Source: Deltaproteobacteria bacterium (GTDB taxonomy: Bacteria > Myxococcota_A > UBA9160 > UBA4427). From it: a stretch of DNA of 64,000 nt. Below the pieces are notes generated by a model, which saw only the letters and a list, made by a program, of their open reading frames with translations, did no database searches and was not told the origin of the DNA. Shown in pieces: positions 17,245 to 25,767 of the stretch (positions are counted from its first letter, which is position 1; each line of letters begins with the position of its first letter). Where the stretch lies: the NCBI GenBank assembly GCA_016713665.1, contig JADJOR010000001.1, positions 1,128,767 through 1,192,766 of the forward strand. Direction: 5' to 3'. The translations under genes were made by a program, and so were the position numbers.

Positions 17245-17970
17245 ATGACCCGCCGCCTCCTCGTCACCGGCGCCAGCCGCGGCATCGGCCGCGCGATCGC
17301 GCTGAAGGCCGCCGCCGACGGCTTCGACGTCACGCTGACCTATCAGAGCCGCGCGGACGCCGCGAACGAGGCCGTCGCCGAGATCGCCGCGGCAGGGGGC
17401 CAGGCGCGCGCGCTCGCCCTCGACATCGCCGATCGCGACGGGACACGGACGGCGCTCGAGGCCGAGATCACGGCGAACGGCCCCTTCTACGCCGCCGTCT
17501 GCAACGCCGGCGTCACCGCCGACGCCCCCTTCCCCGGCATGAGCGGCGAAGCCTGGGATCGCGTGCTGCGGACCAATCTCGACGGCTTCTACAACGTGCT
17601 GCACCCCCTCGTGATGCCGATGGTCCGGCTGCGGGAGGGCGGGCGGATCGTCGTCCTCTCCTCCGTCGCGGGCCTGATCGGCAACCGCGGTCAGGTCAAC
17701 TACAGCGCCTCGAAGGCGGGGCTGATCGGCGCGACCCGCTCCCTCGCCCTCGAGCTCGCGAAGCGCAAGATCACCGTCAACTGCGTCGCGCCGGGCCTGA
17801 TCGAGACCGAGATGCTCGCCGGGCTCCCGACCGAGCAGATCGCGGGCCTGATCCCGATGCGCCGGATCGGGCGCCCCGAGGAGGTCGCGGCCGTCGTCGC
17901 CTTCCTGCTCTCCGATGGGGCGAGCTATGTGACCGGCGAGACGATCTCGGTGAACGGCGGGATGGCCTGA
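17245..17970 (+). CDS. FabG-like 3-oxoacyl-ACP reductase of the aryl polyene cluster
   Basis: A compact 241-residue SDR that begins directly at the cofactor site (LLVTGASRGIGRAIA, preceded by only a few residues), then CNAGVT, SSVAGLIGN and YSASKAG with the catalytic Ser and Tyr/Lys. It ends in TGETISVNGGMA. This is the FabG pattern and matches the ketoreductase (ApeQ role) of aryl polyene clusters, which reduces the beta-keto group after each elongation. It is on the plus strand and convergent with the pigment operon whose last gene ends at 18059. Assignment to the pathway rests on position and family; a housekeeping or catabolic SDR is the alternative. Confidence 0.88.
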   Translation: MTRRLLVTGASRGIGRAIALKAAADGFDVTLTYQSRADAANEAVAEIAAAGGQARALALDIADRDGTRTALEAEITANGPFYAAVCNAGVTADAPFPGMSGEAWDRVLRTNLDGFYNVLHPLVMPMVRLREGGRIVVLSSVAGLIGNRGQVNYSASKAGLIGATRSLALELAKRKITVNCVAPGLIETEMLAGLPTEQIAGLIPMRRIGRPEEVAAVVAFLLSDGASYVTGETISVNGGMA

Positions 17971-18058
17971 GCGGCTGATCCTCGGCCGGGTGCCGCCCCC
18001 TGCCCCGATCCGTTCCCGCGCGCGTCCAGCTCGCCCGGCCGGCGCATGGGGTCGACGA

Positions 18059-18856
18059 TCAGCGATCGGGGAGCACGGTCGCCTCGAGGGTCTCGATCGT
18101 GAGGCGATAGCCGAACCAGCCATTTTCGAGCTCGACCCGGTGGGGCATCGCCGGCTCGCCCTGCCAGTCCGCATAACGGATCCGGACCTCGCCCGCGTCG
18201 AGCCGTCCGGCGATCGCGAAGCGCCGCTCGGCGAGGCTGCCCGCGACCCGCCGCTCCCAGACCGCCAGCCCCTCCTGCCGACCACTGCGCTCGCAGCCCT
18301 CCGGACAATCCATCCCGGCCTCCCCCGGCCAGGGCTCTTCGAGCCACGGATAGAAGACCCGCTGAACGTCGGCCAGGATGTGGGCCGGCGAGAACGGGAG
18401 CGGGCGCCCGCTGCGATTCTCGAACTCGATCCGCGGCGCGCCCTCGCCCGTGCCCGCGCCCGCGACGAGGGCGAGTCGGAAGCCCACGAGATTCATCGGC
18501 CCGAGCCCGATCAGCGCGAGCTCCCCGGGCCGTCTCTGGAGCACCGCATCGAAGCGCTCGCGCCCGCTCGGCCACTCGACCTCCACCCGTTGCCGCAGCA
18601 TCCGGCTCCCCGCCCACGCGTCGACCGGCCGCATCGCGACCGCCGCCGTCTCGATCGAGGGAATCGCCTCGCTCTCCGACTGCGTCGAGCCCGTGCCGCC
18701 GAGCGCGTCGGCCCGAGCTTCCGCAGATCCTTCGTCGGGTCCGGACGGGCGCGGCGTGCGACATCCCGTTCCGAGCACGAACATCGTCGCAACCGCGAGC
18801 AGGAAGACGCCGAAGCGCGTGAGGGTGTCCCTGCGACCGCGGCGCGCCGTACTCAT
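18059..18856 (-). CDS. DUF3261-type outer-membrane lipoprotein
   Basis: 265 residues with a signal peptide ending in the lipobox VLGTGC, so lipidated. The body contains QRRPGELALIGLGPMNLVGF and the later PHRVELENGWFGYRLTIETLE, a LolB-like beta-sheet pattern that matches DUF3261, a lipoprotein family found almost only in aryl polyene clusters. Its ATG overlaps the exporter stop (ATGA), so it is the last gene of a coupled operon. By position and fold it probably receives or anchors the pigment lipid at the outer membrane together with the LolA-like carrier. Role inferred, family fairly secure. Confidence 0.8.
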   Translation of the reverse strand: MSTARRGRRDTLTRFGVFLLAVATMFVLGTGCRTPRPSGPDEGSAEARADALGGTGSTQSESEAIPSIETAAVAMRPVDAWAGSRMLRQRVEVEWPSGRERFDAVLQRRPGELALIGLGPMNLVGFRLALVAGAGTGEGAPRIEFENRSGRPLPFSPAHILADVQRVFYPWLEEPWPGEAGMDCPEGCERSGRQEGLAVWERRVAGSLAERRFAIAGRLDAGEVRIRYADWQGEPAMPHRVELENGWFGYRLTIETLEATVLPDR

Positions 18857-21261
18857 GCGCGGTCCGCCTCGCCGGGCGGCTTCGCGAGCACGAGCGTCGT
18901 CGGCGCGAGCAGGAGGCTCGAGCCGATGCCGACCGCAGCCGTCAGCCCGAGATCCGCGAGCACCGGATGCTGCGAGACCGCGAGCAATCCGAACGCACCG
19001 ACGGTCGAGACGCAGGCGAGCAGCGCTCCGGTCAGGGCCGCGGCGACCCCTCGCGTTTCGCGGCCCTCGCTCGCGTCGACGAGGAAGACGCTGTAGTCGA
19101 CGCCCATGCTGACGACGAAGAGCAGCGCCGTCAGCGAGATCAGGTCGAGGCCGCGACCCGTGACCCCGAGGATCGAGACCGTGAGCAGGACCGCGAGCAG
19201 CGCAGGCACGAGCGTGGCGACGGTCCGGCGCAGATCCCGGTAGCGAAGCGCGAGCAGGACGGCGACGACGACGAGCCCCGCGACCAGCAACCGGATCGTG
19301 CTCTTTTGATAGGCGAGCTGGGCGTCCCGGAAGAGATCCGACTGGCGGAGCAGGAAGGCATCCGGGAGCTCGTCGAGTCTCGCCGCGAGAGCGTCGGCAT
19401 CCTGCACGCCCTGCAGGAAGGTCAGGAAGCCGACGCGATCTCCGCCGAGCTCGACCCGGAAGCCGCGCAACAGCGCCCCGACCGGGGATGCGAGCAGATC
19501 TTCGTACCGAAGCGGCTCGGGCAGCGGCTCCGCGAGCGAAGCCAGATAGGGCGCGAAGGCGGCCTCGGCGAAGCCCTCCTCGCGAAAGACCCGGCGCAAT
19601 CGATCGGGCAGGCCGGGGTCGTCTCTCGCGACGCGGGCCACTGCCCGCTGGGTGTCGGGCGCCGGCAGGAGCGGCGAGAGACTCCGCATCCCCTCGAGCT
19701 CGCCGGCCTCGACGGCCTGCTCGAGCCGCTCCTCGACCGCGTCGTTCACGGCCAGCGCCGCCGCCTCGTCCGCGCCGAGGGCGACGACGAATTGCATCTG
19801 CTCGGTGCGCACGACCTTCGATCGCACGCGCTCGTCTTCGGCGAGCAGCGCGGGGTCCATCCGACCGAGATTCGCGAGCTCGGGATCGAGCTGGACCCGG
19901 GGCAGCGCGAGCGCCGCAAAGACGACGACGGCGAGCGGGATCCAAACGAGGCGCCACCGCGCGCGGGAGAGCGCGCGGAAGCCCCGCTCGACCGCGTCGA
20001 CGAGCCGGGTCCGCGCCGCGACCGGACGCTCGGCGGCGGGCATCAGGAGGGGCACGACCATCAGCGTGACGACGAACGCGACGAAGATCCCGACCACCGC
20101 GAAGCACGCGACCTCGCGCAGCCCCGCGAGGCTCGACGCCGCGAGCGCCCCGAATCCCGCCAGCGTCGTCACCGCGCCGGTCGCGAGGGGCCACGCGATG
20201 GCGCGCAAGGACTCGCGCGGATCACCGCCCGGCGAGACGATCGTGTGATGGCAGTAGAGATGGACGACGTAGTCGATCGCGACGCCGATCAGGGCGGCGC
20301 CGAAGGCGAGCGTGATGCCGTGGAGCCGCCCGAAGAAGAAGAGCACGACGGCCGCGCCCGCGACGACGCCGGAGGCGACCGGGATCGCGGCGAGCGCCAC
20401 GAGCCGCAGGCTCCGGAACAGGATCCAGAGGAGCGCGCAGAGCAGGATCGTCGAGATCGACGAGACCCGCTTCACGTCGGCCTCGATCGTCGTCGCGGCG
20501 CGGGTCGCGAAGCGATTGACGCCGCTCTGATCCAGCCGCAGTCCCCCCGGAAACCCGGCCTCGATGGCATGATGGGCGTCGTCGATGGCGGCCAGGATCG
20601 GCCCCTGGGCCCGGGCATCGAGGGCCGAAGCCCGGGTCGCGAGGAAGAGGATCGCCGTGCGGTCGTCGGCCGCGATGAAGCGACCATCGACCAGGCCGAG
20701 CTCGCCGCCCCGCGATCGCTCGAGCCTTCGGAACATGCCGGGCAGCGAGAGGAAGGGATCGCGCGGCGCCACGCGCGAGGCGAGCAGCGAGAGCGGACCC
20801 GCGAGCTCGCTGCGCAGCTCGGCTGCGGCGCGGTGGAGGCCGGCTTCGCTCGTCCGCTCCCGGGCCTCGGCCTCGCCGTCGGCCAGGAAGTAGAGCCGGC
20901 GCGGCTCGTAGAGCTCGAAGAGCGCCCGCTCGAGGCCCTCCGTCGGGCCGCCCTCGAGATAGGCGACCGCGTCGGCGATGCGCGGGTCACGCCGAAGCGC
21001 TGCTTCGAAGGCACGACTCGCCCGCAGCGCCGAATCGAGATCCGCGGCCTCGAGGGCGAGGATCATCGTGCGGCTGAGCTCGCTGTCGGCGATCTCGCGC
21101 GAGAGCGACGCGAGGACGCGATCTTCGGCGTCCGGGAGGAACTCGGTGACGTCGGTCGTGACCTCGAAGCGCGCCACCACGTACGCCGCGAGCGCGAGCA
21201 CGACCATCGCCACGGCGACGAGCCGCCCGCGCTCGCCGCGACCGAGGCCCCCGGTCTTCAT
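18853..21261 (-). CDS. MMPL/RND-superfamily exporter of the pigment cluster
   Basis: An 802-residue integral membrane protein with two repeats, each one transmembrane helix, a large periplasmic domain and a block of five to six helices. In the first block GVAIDYVVHLYCHH and in the second SMGVDYSVFLVD carry the G-x-x-x-D-Y signature of MMPL/RND pumps. This is the exporter class (predicted lipid or fatty-acyl transporter, COG4258-like) found in aryl polyene and flexirubin loci, where it is thought to move the finished aryl polyene lipid across the inner membrane. Coupled to both neighbours by ATGA overlaps (start at 21261, stop inside the next start). Confidence 0.92.
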   Translation of the reverse strand: MKTGGLGRGERGRLVAVAMVVLALAAYVVARFEVTTDVTEFLPDAEDRVLASLSREIADSELSRTMILALEAADLDSALRASRAFEAALRRDPRIADAVAYLEGGPTEGLERALFELYEPRRLYFLADGEAEARERTSEAGLHRAAAELRSELAGPLSLLASRVAPRDPFLSLPGMFRRLERSRGGELGLVDGRFIAADDRTAILFLATRASALDARAQGPILAAIDDAHHAIEAGFPGGLRLDQSGVNRFATRAATTIEADVKRVSSISTILLCALLWILFRSLRLVALAAIPVASGVVAGAAVVLFFFGRLHGITLAFGAALIGVAIDYVVHLYCHHTIVSPGGDPRESLRAIAWPLATGAVTTLAGFGALAASSLAGLREVACFAVVGIFVAFVVTLMVVPLLMPAAERPVAARTRLVDAVERGFRALSRARWRLVWIPLAVVVFAALALPRVQLDPELANLGRMDPALLAEDERVRSKVVRTEQMQFVVALGADEAAALAVNDAVEERLEQAVEAGELEGMRSLSPLLPAPDTQRAVARVARDDPGLPDRLRRVFREEGFAEAAFAPYLASLAEPLPEPLRYEDLLASPVGALLRGFRVELGGDRVGFLTFLQGVQDADALAARLDELPDAFLLRQSDLFRDAQLAYQKSTIRLLVAGLVVVAVLLALRYRDLRRTVATLVPALLAVLLTVSILGVTGRGLDLISLTALLFVVSMGVDYSVFLVDASEGRETRGVAAALTGALLACVSTVGAFGLLAVSQHPVLADLGLTAAVGIGSSLLLAPTTLVLAKPPGEADRA

Positions 21262-22100
21262 CTCGCCTCGAGACCGAAGAGCCGCTCGAGCTCGCCTTCG
21301 GCGAAGCGGCGCGCGGGGTTGGCGTCGAGGATCCGGGTCGTCGTGCGATCGCCGCTCGTCTCGGTGATCTCGAGGCGATCGGCGCCGTGGTGATGGCCGG
21401 AGATCGCGAGCTCCCGGATCAGGCGCGAGAGCGGCTCCCGACGCGGCTCGAGACGGAGCTGCCAGCGCCCGCTCGAGGCGGGGGCGAGGACCTGATAGTC
21501 GATCGCGTAGACCGACGCGAGCTCGCCGAGATCGCCCGAGAAGATCCACAGCATCGACTCGACGAGGGGCCGTACGTCGGCGCGGCGGGCGAGATCGATG
21601 GTCTCGACGCGACGACCGGTCGGACTCGAGCCGCCCGGGGCTCCGGCGCCCGCCTCGGCGCTCGCCGGTGTCGCGATCCGCACGACGTGATCGTCGATCA
21701 GGATGTCGTGGGGGTTCGGCGTCTCGACCCGCCGCAGCAGCGTTCCGGGCGGCGCGAAGAAGAGCCGGCCGCGGCTCGTGAGCGGCGCGGCGAGGAGCGC
21801 GAGCGTCTTCTCTTCCTCGAAGCGCGCTTCGAAGCCCGGCATCGTACGGAAGCCCGCGAGCAGCGCCGCGAGCGTCGGCGGGGCGAGCGCGTCGGCGGCG
21901 CGAGCCGACCCGACGGCCCCGACCGACGCGACCGCGAAGACCGCGATGACGGCCACGGCGCGCGTCGCGGCCCTCCCGGCGAAGCGCCATGCCCGCCACG
22001 CGGGGCCGGGGCCGGGGCTGCGACCGCAGCCGCGCGCCGCCGGGCCGCGGGCGCCGCGCGCGGTGCTCCGCCTAACGGACGAGTCGTTCGAAGATCGCAT
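21258..22100 (-). CDS. LolA-like outer-membrane lipoprotein carrier
   Basis: A periplasmic protein of about 200 mature residues. A signal peptide (AVIAVFAVASVGAVGSARA) precedes a LolA-type fold: LAALLAGFRTMPGFEARFEE, then a GRLFFAPPGTLLRR strand and long beta-strand repeats. LolA ferries lipidated proteins; its relatives in aryl polyene clusters are thought to carry the pigment lipid. The start is unclear. An ATG at 22100 overlaps the thioesterase end by 29 bases and gives a long basic n-region, an ATG at 22133 overlaps more, and a GTG at 21956 would leave no basic residues. Its stop overlaps the exporter start. Confidence 0.85.
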   Translation of the reverse strand: MRSSNDSSVRRSTARGARGPAARGCGRSPGPGPAWRAWRFAGRAATRAVAVIAVFAVASVGAVGSARAADALAPPTLAALLAGFRTMPGFEARFEEEKTLALLAAPLTSRGRLFFAPPGTLLRRVETPNPHDILIDDHVVRIATPASAEAGAGAPGGSSPTGRRVETIDLARRADVRPLVESMLWIFSGDLGELASVYAIDYQVLAPASSGRWQLRLEPRREPLSRLIRELAISGHHHGADRLEITETSGDRTTTRILDANPARRFAEGELERLFGLEAR

Positions 22101-22503
22101 CGGGGGTCTCGTAGAAGAGCGAGCCCGCGGCATCGGTCGTCGCGAGGACGACGTGGCCCCGGGCGCTGGTGCGGCCGCGGGTCGCGTTGCGGACGGTGTA
22201 GACGACGCGGATCAGGGGGCGCGCGGCCTTGAGGCGCGCCGTGATCTCGGCGGTCTCGCCGTAGGCGAGCGGATGGGTGTAGCGGCAGCGGACGTCGACG
22301 ACGTACATGCGGTAGCCGAGGTCCCGGATCTCGGGGACGTCGAGGCCGAAGCCCACGAAGAGCGCGGCCCGGGCGAGCTCGAAGTATTCGAGATAGCGGC
22401 CGTGCCAGACGATCCCGAGCGGGTCGCAGTCGTGGAACGGGATCGTCGTCGAGACGCAGGTCTCGGCCGTGGGCGCGCTGCTCAGGATGGATTCGCCGCT
22501 CAT
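22072..22503 (-). CDS. Hotdog acyl-CoA/ACP thioesterase (4HBT-like)
   Basis: 143 residues of the 4-hydroxybenzoyl-CoA thioesterase hotdog fold. The hallmark IPFHDCDPLGIVWHGRYLEY carries the catalytic Asp and the conserved HGxYLEYFE helix. The thioesterase of aryl polyene clusters (ApeK role) has this form and is proposed to release or edit acyl-ACP. The ATG at 22503 shares its A with the ammonia-lyase TGA (TGATG), and its end overlaps the LolA-like gene, so it is embedded in a coupled operon. Confidence 0.92.
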   Translation of the reverse strand: MSGESILSSAPTAETCVSTTIPFHDCDPLGIVWHGRYLEYFELARAALFVGFGLDVPEIRDLGYRMYVVDVRCRYTHPLAYGETAEITARLKAARPLIRVVYTVRNATRGRTSARGHVVLATTDAAGSLFYETPDAIFERLVR

Positions 22504-24056
22504 CAGGCGAGGGGCCGATCGCCGCGATCGAGCCCGCCGTCGCGCAGGCGCTCGAGCAGGGCCTGCAGATCGAGATCCATCCGCCGGTCCTCGACGAGCC
22601 GCGGTGCCACCGCGCGCACCGCCCCGTGCAGCGCCCCGATCGGCCCCGCCAGCGCGAAGCCGCGCAGGTCGAGCGCCTGACACGCCGCGAGCAGCGCGAT
22701 CCCGACGATCTGCTCGGCGAGCTCGAGCACGCGAATCAGATCGCGGGCCGCGGTCGTCGCCATCGGGACCTTGTCCTGGTTGTGGAGCTCGGTGCTGCGG
22801 CTGAAGAGGCTCGCGGGGATCGCCTGCTTCTGGGCCTCCGCTGCCATGCTCGAGGCCGCGATCGAGGCCGCCTTGAAGCCGTTGTGGGCACACGCCTCCG
22901 GCCCCTCGACCCCGACGAGATCGGTCGGGAGCCCGCCGTTCTCCGCCGGATGGCAGAGCAGCATCAGCTGGCGATCGACGAGGCAGGCGACGTTCGCGAC
23001 CGCGATCTTGAGGCCATCACAGGCGAAGGCGACGTGGCCGCCATAGAAGTTGCCGCCGTGGAGGATCGATTCGGAGTCGAGGTCGACGATCGGGTTGTCG
23101 GAGACGCCATTGAGCTCGGTCTCGAGCGCTTCGCGCGCGGGCCGCAGCGCGTCGACGAGGACCCCGATGACGTGGGGCGCACAGCGCACCGAATAACGAT
23201 CCTGCAGCCTCAGCGGCGCCGGCAGCCCGGGCGTCGCGGCGAGCGCGTCGGCCATCCGCCGGGCCACCTCGCGCTGCCCCGGGTGGGGCTTCGCCGCGTG
23301 GAGCCGGTCGTCGAAATGCTCGGGATTGCCGCCGATCGCCCGCGCGATCATCGCCGAGAGCGTCGAGGCCATCCGCGCGAGGCGCTCGGCCCGCGCCCAG
23401 CACAGACACGCGAGCGCCGTCGAGACGCTCGTCCCGTTCATGAGGCCGAGGGCCTCCTTCGGCCCGAGCGCGAGCGGCAGGAGCCGAAGCTCCGCGAGGA
23501 CCTCCGCCGCCGGCCGCACCGCGCCGCCGAAGCGGACCTCGCGCTCCCCCACGACGACCGCCGCGAGATAGGAGAGCGGCGTCAGATCGCCGCTCGCGCC
23601 GACCGACCCTTCGCACGGCATCTGCGGCAGGACCCGCGCCGTGAGCAGCTCGACGAGCCGCTCGGCCACCTCCGGGCGGACCCCGCTCTGGCCCCGCGCG
23701 AGCGACGAGAGCCGCGCGACCAGCACCGCCGCCGCCTCCTCGTCGTCGAGCATCCGCCCGGCGCCGATCCCGTGCATGCGCAGCACGTTCAGCGAGAGCG
23801 CCGCCGCCCGCGACGCCGGCACCGCCGTCCCGACCGAGCCCCCGACGCTCGTCGTGACCCCGTAGATCTCGCCGCCCTCGCCGTGGCGGGTCGCCACGAT
23901 CTCGGCGCTGCGCTTCATGCGATCGCGGGCCCCGGACGCGAGCTGGGCGGTCGCCTGCCCACGGGCGAGCGATACCAGATCCTCGATCTCGAGCGGGGCG
24001 TCGCCGATCGTGCGCACGTCGTTCCCGCGCGGGCGGCCGCGCCTCGGCTCCGTCAT
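22503..24056 (-). CDS. MIO aromatic amino acid ammonia-lyase (HAL/TAL family)
   Basis: 517 residues, normal for the family. The MIO cofactor triad Ala154-Ser155-Gly156 lies in GSVGASGDLTPLS and the catalytic Tyr65 in IYGVTTSVG. The substrate-selectivity loop reads NVLRMHG with His95. That matches the Ser-His type of histidine lyases and of the tyrosine lyase in Flavobacterium flexirubin loci (NLIRSH), and not the His-Leu of Rhodobacter TAL. Product in this context is most likely 4-hydroxycinnamate from tyrosine, the starter for the polyene; urocanate from histidine cannot be excluded, but no hut genes are near. Overlaps both neighbours (ATGA upstream, TGATG downstream). Confidence 0.95.
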   Translation of the reverse strand: MTEPRRGRPRGNDVRTIGDAPLEIEDLVSLARGQATAQLASGARDRMKRSAEIVATRHGEGGEIYGVTTSVGGSVGTAVPASRAAALSLNVLRMHGIGAGRMLDDEEAAAVLVARLSSLARGQSGVRPEVAERLVELLTARVLPQMPCEGSVGASGDLTPLSYLAAVVVGEREVRFGGAVRPAAEVLAELRLLPLALGPKEALGLMNGTSVSTALACLCWARAERLARMASTLSAMIARAIGGNPEHFDDRLHAAKPHPGQREVARRMADALAATPGLPAPLRLQDRYSVRCAPHVIGVLVDALRPAREALETELNGVSDNPIVDLDSESILHGGNFYGGHVAFACDGLKIAVANVACLVDRQLMLLCHPAENGGLPTDLVGVEGPEACAHNGFKAASIAASSMAAEAQKQAIPASLFSRSTELHNQDKVPMATTAARDLIRVLELAEQIVGIALLAACQALDLRGFALAGPIGALHGAVRAVAPRLVEDRRMDLDLQALLERLRDGGLDRGDRPLA

Positions 24057-24979
24057 GACAGCCCCTGCTCCCAGAAATCGAAGAAATTGAACCAGTTGTC
24101 CGGCGCCTGGCGCGCGAACGCCTCGAGGCGCCCAGCATACCGCGCGACCTCGCGGGTGAGGACCTCCTCGCGGTTTCCCCGCGGCAATACGAGGCGCTCG
24201 GCGAAGGGCTCGCAGTAGAGCTCGTAGCGGTTCGGCGCATGGTAGAGCCCGAAGACCAGGTAGATCGGGCATTTCAGGATCGCCGCCAGCAGGAAGGGGC
24301 CGGTCGCGAAGCGGGCCTTCGCCCCGAAGAAAGGCACGGCGACGGCCTTGTCGTTGAGCCCGACCCGATCGGCCAGCAGCGCGACCATCCCGCCCTCGGC
24401 CAGGCGATCCCGGAGCGTCAGCGCCAGGGCGACCGGGTCGCGGCCCGCGTGGACGACCCGGCTGGCCTGCCCCGGGTCGAGGCGCTCGAGCACGGCGTTG
24501 ATTCGCTGCGCGTTCTCGAAGTGGCCGACGATCGTGATCGGGAAGCGCTCGGTATCGCTCGAGGCGCGCATGGCCTCGAAGCTCCCGAGATGGGCGCCCA
24601 GCAGGATCGCCCCGCGCTTCTCCCGGGCGAGCGCGTCGAGATGGTGGTTGCCGGTGCGGTGGACGACGAAGGGCGCGAGCACGCGGCGGGCGAAGAAGAG
24701 CCGGTCCATCGTGACCTGCGCGAAGGTCGAGACGTGGTGGTAGATCGCGAGCAGGCTCGCGGGCCGACCATGGACCCGCTCGAGCCAGGCCCGGGAGGCG
24801 CGCCGTGCCCGGCGATCGAAGACGAGATAGTAGGCGGCGATCGCCCGGGCGAGCGCGCGGGCCGCGGGGCGGCCGAGTCCGGTCGCGACGAGGGTCGCGA
24901 GCCCGATCCAGAAGGCGGCGCCCCGCTCGCGCTCCCGCAGCCACCCGGCCGGTGCCCGCTGCCCGCGAACGCGGGTCAT
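24053..24979 (-). CDS. LpxL/HtrB-like lipid A-type acyltransferase
   Basis: 308 residues with the start at the ATG 24977-24979. A hydrophobic N-terminal segment anchors it to the membrane. GAHLGSFEAMR contains the H-x4-E catalytic pair of lauroyl-acyltransferases, followed by ALLADRVG and PVFFG-like residues (VPFFGAKARF). Members of this type in aryl polyene clusters sit beside or fused to a family-2 glycosyltransferase and probably attach an acyl chain to the lipid carrier of the pigment. Here the glycosyltransferase is a separate gene just upstream, linked by an ATGA overlap. Acyl donor and acceptor unknown. Confidence 0.9.
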   Translation of the reverse strand: MTRVRGQRAPAGWLRERERGAAFWIGLATLVATGLGRPAARALARAIAAYYLVFDRRARRASRAWLERVHGRPASLLAIYHHVSTFAQVTMDRLFFARRVLAPFVVHRTGNHHLDALAREKRGAILLGAHLGSFEAMRASSDTERFPITIVGHFENAQRINAVLERLDPGQASRVVHAGRDPVALALTLRDRLAEGGMVALLADRVGLNDKAVAVPFFGAKARFATGPFLLAAILKCPIYLVFGLYHAPNRYELYCEPFAERLVLPRGNREEVLTREVARYAGRLEAFARQAPDNWFNFFDFWEQGLS

Positions 24980-25767
24980 CGCGCGCCTTCCGCGCCGGTC
25001 GCCGTCGTCGAGCCGGCCGCGCCCCGGGCCCGCGCACGCGGCCGAAGCCACGAGAAGAGCCAATCCATCGATGCCTGCGTACAGAATCGGCTGTGGAGCC
25101 GGAAGAGCGCAGCGTTGTCGCGCACGAGGCGGAAATGCGAGAGGCCGCCTTCTTCCGCCGTCAGATAGCGGACGCCGACGGGCCGGTTCTCGATCGGCAC
25201 CCCCGCCCAGGCCAGCAGGACCGCGACCTCGACGTCGAAGTCCATCCGCTCGCAGCGCGTGCCGAGGGCGAGGGTGGCGTCGATCGGATAGATCCGGAAG
25301 CCGATCATCGCGTCGCGGACGCGACCGCGACCGACTTCGAGGTCGACCCAGAAACGCGTCAGCTCCCGGCCGACGGTCCGCGAGCGCGGCGCCGTCTGCT
25401 CGTACACCGGATGCGCGAGCACCGCCGCCTCGGGCCGCGCGCGCGCGGTGGCGATGAATCCGGGGATGGCCTCGAGGTCATGCTGTCCGTCGGCGTCGAT
25501 CTGGAACGCGTGGCTGAAGCCGGCGGCGCGGGCGGCCTCGAGCCCGGTCCGCACGGCGGCGCCCTTGCCCCGGTTCAAGGGGTGGCGCACGACCTGTGCC
25601 CGGCCCTCGCGCGCGAGGGCCTCGCAGGCGGCGCGCCCCGCGTCGCCGCTCCCGTCGTCGACGACGATCACCCGCGGCAGCCAGGCGCGGATGCGATCGA
25701 CGACGGCGCCGATCGTCTCCGGATTGTCGTAGGTCGGGACCAGCGCGCAGATCCGCACGTCGCTCAC
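24976..25767 (-). CDS. Family 2 glycosyltransferase
   Basis: 263 residues of the GT-A fold. CALVPTYDN opens the nucleotide-sugar domain, VVDDGSGDAG and NRGKGAAVRTGLE are the dolichol-phosphate mannosyltransferase-like signatures, and the metal-binding triad is in QIDADGQHD. No transmembrane helices follow, so it is a soluble or peripheral enzyme. In aryl polyene loci such a domain modifies the lipid or head group; sugar unknown. The start is a GTG at 25765-25767 overlapping the ligase stop (GTGA), favoured over a GTG at 25809 because all neighbouring joints are such overlaps. Confidence 0.92.
   Translation of the reverse strand: MSDVRICALVPTYDNPETIGAVVDRIRAWLPRVIVVDDGSGDAGRAACEALAREGRAQVVRHPLNRGKGAAVRTGLEAARAAGFSHAFQIDADGQHDLEAIPGFIATARARPEAAVLAHPVYEQTAPRSRTVGRELTRFWVDLEVGRGRVRDAMIGFRIYPIDATLALGTRCERMDFDVEVAVLLAWAGVPIENRPVGVRYLTAEEGGLSHFRLVRDNAALFRLHSRFCTQASMDWLFSWLRPRARARGAAGSTTATGAEGAR

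Noticed and set aside
22503..24056. Histidine degradation (hut) function for the ammonia-lyase
   Set aside because: No urocanase, imidazolonepropionase or formiminoglutamase nearby; it is locked by overlaps into the pigment operon.
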